64,000 nt of DNA from Haliclona indistincta (lineage: Eukaryota; Porifera; Demospongiae; Haplosclerida; Chalinidae): contig OZ024790.1 of the NCBI GenBank assembly GCA_964017065.1, forward strand, positions 87,001 to 151,000, written 5' to 3'. The translations under genes and the position numbers were made by a program. The notes under the pieces are model-generated. The model worked only from the letters and a program-made list of their open reading frames with translations, was not told the origin of the DNA and did no database searches. How positions within the stretch are numbered: position 1 is the stretch's first letter; each line of letters begins with the position of its first letter. This document shows, piece by piece, positions 55,300 to 64,000 of the stretch.

Positions 55300-55460
55300 A
55301 ACCCCTCTAAGGCGGACACCATTGGGACCATGCAACAAAATTTGTCCATTATAGAGAGGGTGTCCTCTGGTCAGGGGTTTATTATACATTATGTGGGTTA
55401 TATTTGGGATTCAGTAAGTGTCCATTATAGAGGGATGAGGGGTGTCCTCTAAGAGGGGTT
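55300..55460. mobile_element. 160-bp MITE in PRPF31 copy C intron 12
   Basis: Ends AACCCCTCTAAGGCGGACACC and, inverted, AACCCCTCTTAGAGGACACC; the inside has repeated GTCCATTATAGAG motifs. Copy B shows no similar sequence in this intron. Confidence 0.65.
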
Positions 55461-56099
55461 CTACTCTTCTGTATCTGCCCCTACTGCTTGCAGCTGTAGA
55501 CCTGTTCTAGTCATTGTTTGCATGTTCATGCGATTCCATCCTGCCCCTTGATCACTACCTTGCCATGGTGTTTTCACAGGAATATTAACCCGACCTCACC
55601 ATTGAAATATGACAGGGCAAGGAGCAGCACCACAGATATTAGTAACATGTGAGTCACTTCTTTCTCTCTCTCTAGCGTCAGGTCAACAAGGCTCAGGTGT
55701 ATGGTGGTAAGACCTCCATCAGAGGATCAGTGTCAGGCACAGCATCAAGTGTAGCCTTCACACCACTACAGGTACACTATAGTGTTGTCTGGATCATAGC
55801 TATGATGTAGTCTACTGTATTGGGATATAGCTACTTTATATTTTGGTGGAAAGGATGGGAACGGTGAAGGAAAGAGCTGGTTACTGTATTTCTGTCATAC
55901 CTCCATGTAGGGTTTAGAAATTGTTAACCCTTTAGCAGCTGAGAAGAAAGTACAAGAGGTGAGTGTGCTGTGCTCTATTCAGTGTGTGTGCTATCTTACC
56001 TATCACAGGCTAATCAGAAGTATTTCTCAGCAACTGCTGAATTCAGGAGCGCTAAAAACCAGAAATGAACACTCACAACTGCTACTGTACCACTATCAG

Positions 56100-56636
56100 T
56101 GGAGGAGATGCTGGACTGAGTGACATTGTGTAGAAGAGCAGTCAAGATAATGAAACAACGAAGATTGAGAAGAATCGCTAACGGAGAGGCTAATGTACAG
56201 AGGTACGGGAGAGATGTTGCAGATCGACTGACTCATGTGTTCTCTCCTTCTCTCCCTCTCTCCCTCATTCCCTAGATCCCTCCGTCCCTCTCTCCTTCCA
56301 TCTCTCTCTCCCTCTCCCTCCCTCTCTCTCTTCCCTCCGTATATTTCTCTCTCTCCCTCCCTCTCTTTCTCTCCCTCTCTCACTCTCTCTCTCTCTCTCT
56401 CTCTCCCTCCCTCCCCCTCTGTCCCTCTCTCCCCCCCTCTCTCTCTCCCCCCTCTCTCTCCCTCTCCCTCTTTCACTCCCTCCCTTTCTCTCTCTCTATT
56501 TATAAAGAAAAAACTATTGAAGAAGCTGAAACACAAGAATGTCATTGAACTAGTTGAAGTGTTTGATGATCAGGATAAACAAAAACTATATCCTCCATAT
56601 ACTGATGTGTGTGTTGCTGAGCTAGATCTGGACTGA
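56100..56636 (+). pseudogene. STK11: STK11/LKB1 kinase N-lobe fragment, copy C
   Basis: Same fragment as in unit B, 31 bp after the PRPF31 copy C stop. Exon 1 is 56100-56202 and exon 2 ends with TGA at 56634-56636. Here the motif is NGEANVQR, closer to LKB1 (NGEANV) than copy B's NREANV, but an in-frame TGA replaces the Cys codon before VTLCRRAVKI (copy B TGT). The intron is again CT-rich and its 3' end reads TATAAAG where copy B has TATAG, so the acceptor has also changed. It is a pseudogene with its own lesions. Confidence 0.7.
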
Positions 56637-56774
56637 CAAATATCATAGCTTGTACAATCAGTGGTATCACTAGGCTAGCTAGCAAGGGCTTTGGGTACAT
56701 TATTATGAGATAATTGTTATCAAGACAATCACAGTGTTTTCTCATGTGTGCGTTACATTCCATACTATCCTGCC

Positions 56775-57601
56775 AGTGTCCCTCTCTTAGCGTACCATTG
56801 TCCCTCTCCTAATGTCCTAGTGTACCATTGTCCCTCTCCTAGTGTACCATTGTCCCTCTCCTAGTGTACCATTGTCCCTCTCCTAGCGTACCATTGTCCC
56901 TCTCCTAGCGTACCATTGTCCCTCTCCTAATGTACCATTGTCCCTCCCCTAGCGTACCATTGTCCCTCTCCTAGCATACCCCTATCTACCATTGTCCTAG
57001 CTACCATTGTCCCTCTCCTAGCTGAAATTCTCCCTCTCCTAGTGTACCATTGTTTCTCTCCTAGTGTACCATTGTCCCTCTCCTAGTGTACCATTGTCCC
57101 TCTCCTAGTGTACCATTGTCCCTCTCCTAGCGTACCATTGTCACTCTCCTAGCGTACCATTGTCCCTCTCCTGATGCACCATTGTCCTTCTCCTAATGTA
57201 CCATTGTCCTAGCTACCATTGTCTCTCTCCTAGCTACCATTTCCCTATCTACCGTTGTCCCTCCCCTAGCTTCCAAGGTGTCTCTCCTAGCTACCATTGT
57301 CCCTCTCCTAGCTACCATTGTCCCTCTCCTAGCTACCATTGTCCCTCCCCTAGCTACCATTGTCCCTCCCCTAGCTACCATTGTCCCTCTCCTATCTACC
57401 ATTGTCCCTCCCCAACTACCATTGTCCCTCCCCTAGCTACCATTGTCCATCCCTAGCTACCATTGTCCTAGCTACTATTTTGTCTCTCTCTCCTAGTTAC
57501 CATTTTCTCTCCCCTATCTACCATTGTCCCTCCGCTAGCTACCATTGTCCCTCCCCTAGCTACCATTGTCCCTCCTCTAGCTACCATTGTCCCTCTCCTA
57601 G
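56775..57601. repeat. Minisatellite, array 4 left part (unit C)
   Basis: 0.83 kb of 22-bp then 21-bp units, cut at 57601 by the Ty3/gypsy element. Confidence 0.95.
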
Positions 57602-57815
57602 TGTGGCATTTGACTCAAAGGTTTATTAAGACGACAGTACAGCAAAAGAAACATTACAGGAACTGACAAGTGAAAGGAACACACACTTTGTATTACAGAT
57701 CATAGACAGCCCTAGATACCTGTGACTAGCACAAAGCAAGATAAGTACAACAATAAATACCACAAAATAACACCTTAAGTACAAACACCAACAAATAAGT
57801 CCAGTAGTCACAACA
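57602..57815 (-). repeat. 3' LTR of Ty3/gypsy element
   Basis: 214 bp. Aligns with the other LTR throughout (GACTCAAAGGTTTATTAAG, CAGGAACTGACA, CACCAACAAATAAG...). The two LTRs differ by substitutions and indels, so the insertion is not recent. Confidence 0.85.
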
Positions 57816-58030
57816 TTCCCTCATCCTTAGTATGAACATGGATCGAAATGTTTAGTTGCTGTTCTTGCACGACTTGAACGACGAGGTCCACCTGTAGCTG
57901 TGGAGGTAGCTGCTGTGATAGGTAATGGTGCTGCCTCATCTGCAATAGTTAGTGGAACCCAATCAGCATCATCTTCGAACTCTTGCTCCTGAGTGTCTTT
58001 GCGATCTCGAACATGATCAACATGACTCTT

Positions 58031-58739
58031 TTATCTGTGAGTTATGATGAATGACACTGGGCCTCGAACTTCACTGATTACACCAGGCAACCACTTAGGA
58101 CTACTGCCAAAGTTCCTGACATACACTTTGTCCTCTTGTACAAATTCTCTGTGTTTGGCTTTTTGATCGTGATCTGCTTTCTGACGTTGATTTTCTACAA
58201 CTCGAGATTCCAGTCGTGGAGGATGTAGATCTAAGTGTGAACGAGGCCGACATTTTAACAAGAGTTCTGCTGGTGCAGTTGAGTGTAGTGTTAGTCTGTA
58301 TTGGAACAAGAATCATGCCAGACGAGTGCCATGTCTCCTTGAGTGGTTTTTTCAGCCCCTCCTTGAATGTCTGGACTGCCCTCTCAGCTTGTCCATTGGA
58401 TGCTGGGTGATATGGAGAACACTTCACATGACGTATTCCATTTCGTTGCACAAACTCGTAAAACTCTCCACTTGTAAACAAGGAACCATTGTCTGAAACA
58501 ATAAGTTCTGGTAGTCCGTGAGTTGCAAATATTCCACGAAGTGTTCGAATGGTTGTTTCTGAGGTCAGGCTTGGTACAGGCACCACTTCCAACCACTTGG
58601 AGTATGCATCAACAAGTACCACAAATTGCTTTCCAGCGTGATCAATGTGGAGACGAGCCCACGGGCGAGTAGGCGACTCCCAAGGAGCCGGTGCTGATGA
58701 TTTACAGTTGACTTGACACTGGTGGCAACCTTTAACCAT
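58031..58739 (-). pseudogene. Ty3/gypsy integrase
   Basis: Zinc-binding end (CHQCQ), then the rve core: LHIDHAGKQFVVLVDAYSKW (first Asp), ELIVSDNGSLFTSGEF (second Asp), HPASNGQAERAVQTFKEGLK (Glu). A second frame (58309-58031) carries the C-terminal part, with DKVYVRNFG and WLPGVISEVRGPVSF, a typical GPY/F-like end. A frameshift near 58300 separates core and C-terminus. Confidence 0.85.
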
Positions 58740-59010
58740 GTTTTCATTATCTTTATCTATTCCAGGCGTACTGCCAGCCCTGTAATACCATTTGTCGCAC
58801 TCTTGACAGTAGTGGGTCTCGAGTTGTCAGATCTTTAATCTCTTTGGCTGACATTGGCTCCTGAAGTGTTTCCATGAGTAGCATTGTTTCACCTGGTAGT
58901 GGAACCTCAGACGGTGCATCGGGCAGTGGTAGCCAACTGAGTCCATCTGCATTGGAATTGTTATCTCCAGACTTATAAGCAATTGAGTAGCTGTATACAC
59001 TGAGAGTTAA

Positions 59011-59601
59011 CCCTTTAACTACTGAATTATCTTGCTGAAATTTTAACCTCGTAAATGCTGACCACTTCTATCGTGAATATATCGTGTGTCTTTTGTGCTA
59101 CTGGTCTCAAATTTGCGTCCTTTTACGCCAGTGAGTAGCTGCAATTGCTCACACTCAAGTCGGTCGATATGCCCCTCCCACTTCGAAAGTGAAGCCGATA
59201 AAGTGCAGCGACCTCGTCAAATTTTGCTCAAAGTTAGTACTTTGGGGCTGGCTACTGAAAAGTACATGTAAATAGCAGTGGTTTTGGTCAATGTAAAATG
59301 TAGCCCAGATCATAGAGAATGCGCAAAAATGTGTTTTCCGAGCACCCGAAGCCATAAAATGTCCAAATTTTCTTGGCAGCCATTTTGTTTTTCCTAAAAT
59401 GTTGTGAAATTTTCACTGAAGCCATAGAAATGCCGATGCCAATACGTTTGGCGCAGGGGGCGCGCCGAAAACCGGTCAATTTTTTGCGGTTGTTTGTATT
59501 CTTCAATTTGGCTTAATTTTGGGATATTTTAGCACTTTTTCATTAAGTTATGCTGTCTGAAGTATGTATGACGCAAAATTGCGTCATTAGGGCTTAAAGG
59601 G
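59011..59601. mobile_element. piggyBac-type MITE nested in the retrotransposon
   Basis: 591 bp bounded by CCCTTTAA and its inverse TTAAAGGG, flanked on both sides by TTAA (59007-59010, 59602-59605). TTAA target duplications with CCC ends are the signature of the piggyBac superfamily. It has no transposase frame, so it is non-autonomous. Removing the element and one TTAA leaves the RNase H region of the host retrotransposon readable across the site. Confidence 0.8.
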
Positions 59602-59684
59602 TTAATGCCTGACTCTGAATTCTCGCTGATGCCAGGACAGGGACTGGTTTCTGTTCACTGAATAGGTGTTTCAGGGGTTTGTGG

Positions 59685-60398
59685 TCAGATAGGATCTCGA
59701 AGTGACGCCCAAACAAGTACTGATGGAACTTTTTTTACTCGGTATACTGCTGCCAGTCCTTCCTTGTCAAGTTGAGAGTATCTCTTCTCTGCTGATGAGA
59801 GCGTGCGTGAGGCAAAAGCAATCGGCTTTTCGGTTCCATCTTCCATGCGATGGGAGAGGACTGCTCCCACTCCATATGGCGAGGCATCACAGGCTAACAG
59901 CAGTGCTCGGTCTGGGTCAAAATGAACCTGTAGACATGGGGGAGTTAGCATAGATTCGGCTTCTTGGAATGCTTTGTTTTGTTCTGATGTCCAATTCCAG
60001 GCAGCTTTCTTCTGCAGTAACCTGTGTAGGGGAGCAAGAATACTGGACAGGTTAGGGAAAACTTTTCCGTAGTAGTTCAATAGCCCAAGAAACGATCGGA
60101 GTTGGCTCACATTTTGTGGTGTTGGTGCATCTTGGATTGCCCGAATCTTCTCTTTAGTCGGTCGTAATCCCTCAGCAGAGATGCTGTGGCCCAGATATTC
60201 CATGGACAGTCTCAAATAGGAACGCCTTGTCTGCTTCAGCCTCAAACTTTTTACAAGGCAGGTCAGCACCTTGTATAGGGTTTGTAGATGTTCATCTTCC
60301 GTTGCTCCAGTAATCAGTATGTCATCAATGTACACACAAACTTTGGGAATTCCTCTTAAGATTCCTTCCATTGTCCTCTGAAAGATGGAAAAAGCCAA
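59685..60398 (-). pseudogene. Ty3/gypsy reverse transcriptase C-terminal half and RNase H
   Basis: Opens with FSIFQRTMEGILRGIP and the catalytic VYIDDILITG, then YLGHSISAEGLRPTKEKI and LRSFLGLLNYYGKVFPNLS (thumb/connection). RNase H follows: LLLACDASPYGVGAVLSH, PIAFASRTLSSAEKRYSQLD. The frame shifts soon after the QLDKEG motif, so the last part of RNase H lies in other frames and is further split by the MITE at 59011-59601. Confidence 0.9.
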
Positions 60399-60420
60399 AG
60401 ATACTCCAAATGGGAGTCTG

Positions 60421-60720
60421 TTATACCGATAGAGACCCTAAAGTGTGTTTATGACAGCATACTGCTTGGACTCTTCTTCGAGAGGTATCTGTTGATAGGC
60501 ATGGGAGCTTGGTGAATGTTTTGCCTCCTCCCAACAACGCGAGGAGGTCCTCAACTCTCAGTAAGGGGTATGTGTCTGTCTTGGTAGCTCGATTGATTGT
60601 CACCTTGAAATCGCCGCAGATGCGAATGCTTCCATCTTTCTTCACCACGGGTACTACTGGGGCAGCCCAATCGGCAAACAGGACAGGTTCGATAACGCCA
60701 TCTCTTTCTAGTCTGTCCAA
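60421..60720 (-). pseudogene. Ty3/gypsy reverse transcriptase, N-terminal half
   Basis: Contains LERDGVIEPVLFADWAAPVV, VVKKDGSIRICGDFKVTIN and YPLLRVEDLLALLGGGKTFT: the fingers and first palm motifs of Ty3/gypsy RT. The next motif (the first catalytic Asp region) is distorted, and the frame is lost near 60510 before the YIDD part resumes downstream. Confidence 0.85.
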
Positions 60721-60747
60721 TTCAAGTTCTAGTTTCCCTTTTAGAGC

Positions 60748-61205
60748 TTAGGGCACTGGACGTGGCATGCAGAAGATCTTGGCTGGAGCAGCTTCAACTA
60801 ATCCGAGTTCATCTTTGAACACATCACTGTGACGCTTGAGTAGTTCAGGCAAGGTTTCTTTTGAGTGGATCTGGTTTATCTGCTGCCAGTCTAACTTGAT
60901 TTTCTTCAGCCGGTCTCTTCCCAGCAGACTTGGTCCTTCTCCACTGATGACTGCCAGTTCCAGTTCTGCTCTTTGGTTTCCACACTGCACCGTCACTGCA
61001 ATAGCTCCTTTTACCTCAATGGACTCCTTTGTGTATATACAGAGTCGGGTAGTATAGCTGGGCGCAGTGGAACTTGCTCTGTGGACCAGGAATTACGATA
61101 TGTGGTTTCGCTGATTATTGAAGTAGATGCACCGGTATTCACCTCCATCACTAAGTTAGCTCCGCTCACAAGCATAGCAACGTTGAGTGGTGGGACCTTG
61201 CTGTT
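60748..61205 (-). pseudogene. Ty3/gypsy protease region remnant
   Basis: Between Gag and RT. Translation on the minus strand shows NTGAS where an aspartic protease has DTGAS, so the catalytic aspartate appears substituted. The frame then continues to a stretch reading ELAVISGEGPSLLGRDRL, the typical end of a Ty3/gypsy protease (ILGRDWL-like). A stop separates the two parts. Confidence 0.65.
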
Positions 61206-61885
61206 TAGTTGACTGATCCTTTAGCGCAAACAATGCCATAGGCGTCCTCAACGGTGGCGGGCTCCATAGTCCCTGTTTGCTCTTCGATGGTGACCTGCAG
61301 TGTGTTCTCTGTATTCCATGGGCGTTGCTTTGCTCTGCAGACTTTGGCTATGTGACCTTTCTTGTGACAGTAGTGGCACTCACCATCTCTGAATCGGCAC
61401 CTGTCTGCTGGGTGCGTTCCTCCGCATCTGTAGCAACTGCGTGCAGAGAGAGGCGGTGGCCGTGACACTTTCCCGATAATCTTGTACTGCGAGTTGATCC
61501 TCTGGTAGCTTCTGCGCTTTCTGTTCTGTTACTTCCGTGGCGGCTAGCTCGAAGGCGTTCTGATAGGTGAGTTTTGTTTCTGCCAAGAGGCGAAGTTGTT
61601 CACGAGTGTCTCTGATGCCGCATACCAGTCTGTCTCATTCAGTGTTGTGTCGAAGTTGCAGTGTTCTGACAATCGGCGAAGTTCTGCTACAAATTGTGCC
61701 GCTGTAGATTTGTCTTCTTTCTGCGAACGGGAGTGAAATTTAAAGCGCTGCACGATAACTGATGGAGTGGGGTTGTAATGATCCTGTACCAGCTTGACCA
61801 GCTCAGCGAATGAGTGGTCTGCAGGCTTTTGGGTGGCTGCAAGGTTTCGAATCAAGTGGTATATAGGTAGCAGGACCACACACAC
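61205..61885 (-). pseudogene. Ty3/gypsy Gag remnant with two zinc knuckles
   Basis: Three overlapping frames (61885-61544, 61586-61380, 61468-61205) together cover a Gag. First comes a retrotransposon Gag domain (FAELVKLVQDHYNPTPSVIV, AAQFVAELRRLSEHCNF), then a helical stretch (NAFELAATEVTEQKAQ), then CCHC knuckles CYRCGGTHPADRC and CHYCHKKGHIAKVC that bind the RNA genome. Small indels split the frames. The N-terminus begins near the 5' LTR but its ATG frame is also interrupted. Confidence 0.8.
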
Positions 61886-62028
61886 TCAACAGGACGGCTC
61901 ATTGTTTGTTTCCTGTTTCCACATCATTGGCAAAAAAATATTGTTACAGGCATTCTGCACAGGTCTGCCACTCCTCGACTCCACTGTCAAAAGCACCAAA
62001 TGCTCCATGGTGGTTTGCTCATCGCTAA

Positions 62029-62220
62029 TGTGATACTTGACTCAAGGTTTATTAAGACGACAGTACAGCAAAAACATTGCAGGAACTGACATGTGAAAGG
62101 AACACACGCTTTTTATTACTGATCATCATAGACAGCCATAGATACCTGTGACTAGCACTAAGCAAGTTAAAATAACACCTTCAGTACAAACACCAACAAA
62201 TAAGACCAGTAGACACAACA
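62029..62220 (-). repeat. 5' LTR of Ty3/gypsy element
   Basis: 192 bp, matching the 3' LTR with about 20 bp of net deletions. Ends in the terminal ACAACA just before the target duplication CCAAG. Confidence 0.85.
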
Positions 62221-62225
62221 CCAAG

Positions 62226-63104
62226 TGTACCATTGTCCCTATCCTAGCTACCATAGTCCTAGCTACCATTGTCCCTCTCCTAGCTACCATTGTCCCTCTC
62301 CTAGCTACCATTGTCCCTCTCCTAGCTACCATTGTCTCTCCCCTATCTATCATTGTCCCCCTCCTAGCTACCGTTGTCCCTCTCCTAGCTATCATTGTCC
62401 CTCTCCTAGCTACCATTGTCCCTCTCCCAGCTACCATAGTCCTAGCTACTATTCTCCCTCCCATATATTCCATTATTCCTCAGATAGCTACCATTGTCCC
62501 TCCCCTAGCTACCATTGTCCCTCACCTACCTACCATTGTCCCTCTCCTTGCTACCATTGTCCTCCTATCTACCTTTGTTCCTCTCCTAGCTACCATCGTC
62601 TATCTCATAACCACCATTATCCATCTTCTAGCTACCATTGTCCTATCTACCATTGTCAATCCCCTGTCTACCATATTCCTAGGTACCATTGTCCCTCCCT
62701 ATCTACCATTTTCCCTCTCCTAGCTACCATTGTCTCTCTCCTAGCTACCATTGTCCCTCTTCTAGCTACCATTGTCCCTCCCTATCTACCATTGTCACTC
62801 CCCTGTCTACCATTGTCCTAGGTACCATTGTTCCTCCCCTCGCTACCATTATTCCCCTAGCTACCTTTGGCCTAACTACCGTTTTTCCTCCCTATCTACC
62901 ATTGTCCCTCCCCTATCTACCATTGTCCCTCTCCTAGCTACCATTGTCTATATCCTACCTACCATTGTCCCTCCCTATACACCATTGTCCCTCCCCTATC
63001 TACCATTGTCCGTCTCCTAGCTAGCTACCATTGTCCCTCTCCTAGCTACCATTGTCACTCCCCTGTCTACCATTGTCCTAGCTACCATTGTCCCTCCCCT
63101 TGAG
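62226..63104. repeat. Minisatellite, array 4 right part (unit C)
   Basis: Resumes directly after the retrotransposon target duplication and ends in CCCTTGAGTGTCTTCC, the same right border as arrays 1-3. Confidence 0.95.
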
Positions 63105-64000
63105 TGTCTTCCTATTTCTTTTAGCCTGTTGTGACCATAGCTAGTCATGTTAGTGTTCAAATTGATTTTTGTGATCAAGGTTTTGTCTGCATGCTGCAGT
63201 ACTAGACCAGTTTGTGACCAGTGTAGGAATTAATGACATGCTCCAACTGACTAGTTGGTGCTACTCATGTGCTTAGTGCCAAAGTAAGTTGTGTGTGCAT
63301 CTTATCAAGTCAGATATACACTATGCTATAGTGAGTGTTGCCCAAGGCTGCTGATGAGCGGTGGTATTCCATGATACTGTGATGTTTACATCTAGTGAAA
63401 TGCTACTCCTAGCTCTCAGTGCACAACCATCAGCACTAACAAGAACTGTTCATATTTGTAATCTTTATTTCTACCAATATCCATTTTCATTACATAGTTG
63501 AGCAATGCTTGATACGTCTGCAATACACATTAAGGTCTGATTTCTTCATGCTCTTCAAGTGCCATTGCATTATGTCTGAAAAGCAGCACACAAAAACATA
63601 ATAAAGATAAGAAAACAAAATGGCTACCCAACATCTCCATTTTAAAGAGTTTAATATTCAATTTTTAAGATTCTGATGGTTTGAAAGCAGTACAAGTACA
63701 GGGTATTACCAACAAGACACAATTTATTAACTTGAGGAGTCACTTAAATATAAACTCAGGCTGTATTTAGTATTAAATTAATGATAGGGTTTTTGCAGGA
63801 TTCACCTCCTTTATACTTGCAGTATTTGCAACACTTTATTCCAGCTACCCTGCAGCGACATATCCATTCTTGTGGGCACATTTACCACATGTACAAGGAT
63901 CAGGAAGGTCTTCAGGCTGGGGGTAACAATACCAGGAACTACTACATTTTCAGTCTTGTTTTTTCACAAGAGTGAAACCATACGACTCAGCGTTCATTTC
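63105..64000. other. Post-minisatellite segment, copy 4, then unique DNA
   Basis: 63105-63540 matches the other post-segments; a deletion then joins it to the part matching about 29755 (CTTCATGCTCTTCAAG at 63544). After about 63605 the sequence is new. A minus-strand frame around 63840-63930 reads YPQPEDLP, then CTCGKCAHK and a stop, with a CxCGxC cluster; function unknown. Confidence 0.45.

Larger units (their letters stand above)
52073..56068 (+). pseudogene. PRPF31: PRPF31 copy C, pseudogene
   Basis: Exon for exon this matches copy B, from MSLADELL at 52073 to the same C-terminus ending at 56068. It carries several independent lesions. There is an ATGC insertion in exon 1 (near 52171) giving an immediate stop. 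The exon 1 donor is changed (copy B GAG/GTTAGT is here GAGCCTTAG at 52248-52256). A 5-nt insertion lies in exon 4 (near 52817), and a 142-bp palindromic MITE sits in the same exon (52862-53003). A 1-nt insertion lies in exon 8 near 53946 (AGTATAGATG against AGTAAGATG). In contrast its exon 12 lacks the ATGC that breaks copy B (GCTGCTGTGGATAAG here). So the two copies are broken at different places and could only be complemented by recombination or another locus. Confidence 0.85.
57602..62220 (-). mobile_element. Ty3/gypsy LTR retrotransposon with both LTRs, inserted in the minisatellite
   Basis: 4.6-kb element with LTRs at 57602-57815 (3') and 62029-62220 (5'), each running TGTTGTG...CACA on the minus strand. 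It has a 5-bp target duplication with one mismatch (CCTAG at 57597-57601, CCAAG at 62221-62225). Minisatellite flanks both sides, so it landed inside the array. The coding region is broken into several frames (gag, protease, RT, RNase H, integrase). A purine-rich tract (AAGGATGAGGGA on the minus strand) abuts the 3' LTR and may be the polypurine tract. A clear tRNA primer site next to the 5' LTR was not recognised. A piggyBac-type MITE is nested within. Confidence 0.85.

Overview
This is eukaryotic (metazoan) DNA, not bacterial. The genes carry very short GT-AG introns (46-48 bp), and the window mixes conserved animal genes (PRPF31, an STK11/LKB1 fragment) with an ankyrin/P-loop/Death gene, BEL/Pao and Ty3/gypsy LTR retrotransposons, many MITEs and long minisatellites. 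Compact introns plus many ankyrin/P-loop/Death genes suggest a sponge such as Amphimedon queenslandica; that is inference. A 200-base N gap lies at 9001-9200.

The window is built from three paralogous copies of one gene block. In each, an ankyrin-repeat gene runs on the minus strand, head-to-head with PRPF31 on the plus strand, with about 240-280 bp between the two ATGs. PRPF31 is followed by a truncated piece of the STK11/LKB1 kinase, then a huge 21/22-bp minisatellite, then a conserved post-minisatellite segment. Unit A is about 1-8499; its PRPF31 keeps only exon 1 plus 4 nt and then meets unrelated DNA and a BEL/Pao element (about 8.97-14.51 kb). Unit B is about 14.5-38.65 kb; its PRPF31 is full length except for one 4-nt frameshift, and its minisatellite/post-segment is itself duplicated in tandem (about 4.18 kb). 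Unit C is about 46.9-64 kb; its PRPF31 is a pseudogene with several lesions, including a palindromic MITE inside an exon, and its minisatellite was split by a Ty3/gypsy element (57602-62220), which in turn carries a piggyBac-type MITE.

One ankyrin gene copy is complete (51791 down to 38865, minus strand). Ten exons with matching splice phases give about 1007 residues: an N-terminal cap, single-repeat ankyrin exons, a Roc-like P-loop GTPase/COR-like module, a Ser/Pro/Thr linker, and a C-terminal Death domain. This resembles an NLR- or Roco-like innate immune or apoptosis sensor.

The most interesting signal is in the ankyrin exons. Six paralogous 102-bp exons, each one repeat with phase-0 borders, sit in introns that are nearly identical. 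Their differences are concentrated in the codons for the variable, ligand-facing positions of the repeat, and the second half of each exon is almost invariant. The N-cap exon shows the same pattern. This looks like a cassette system for diversifying a recognition surface on a Death-domain receptor.
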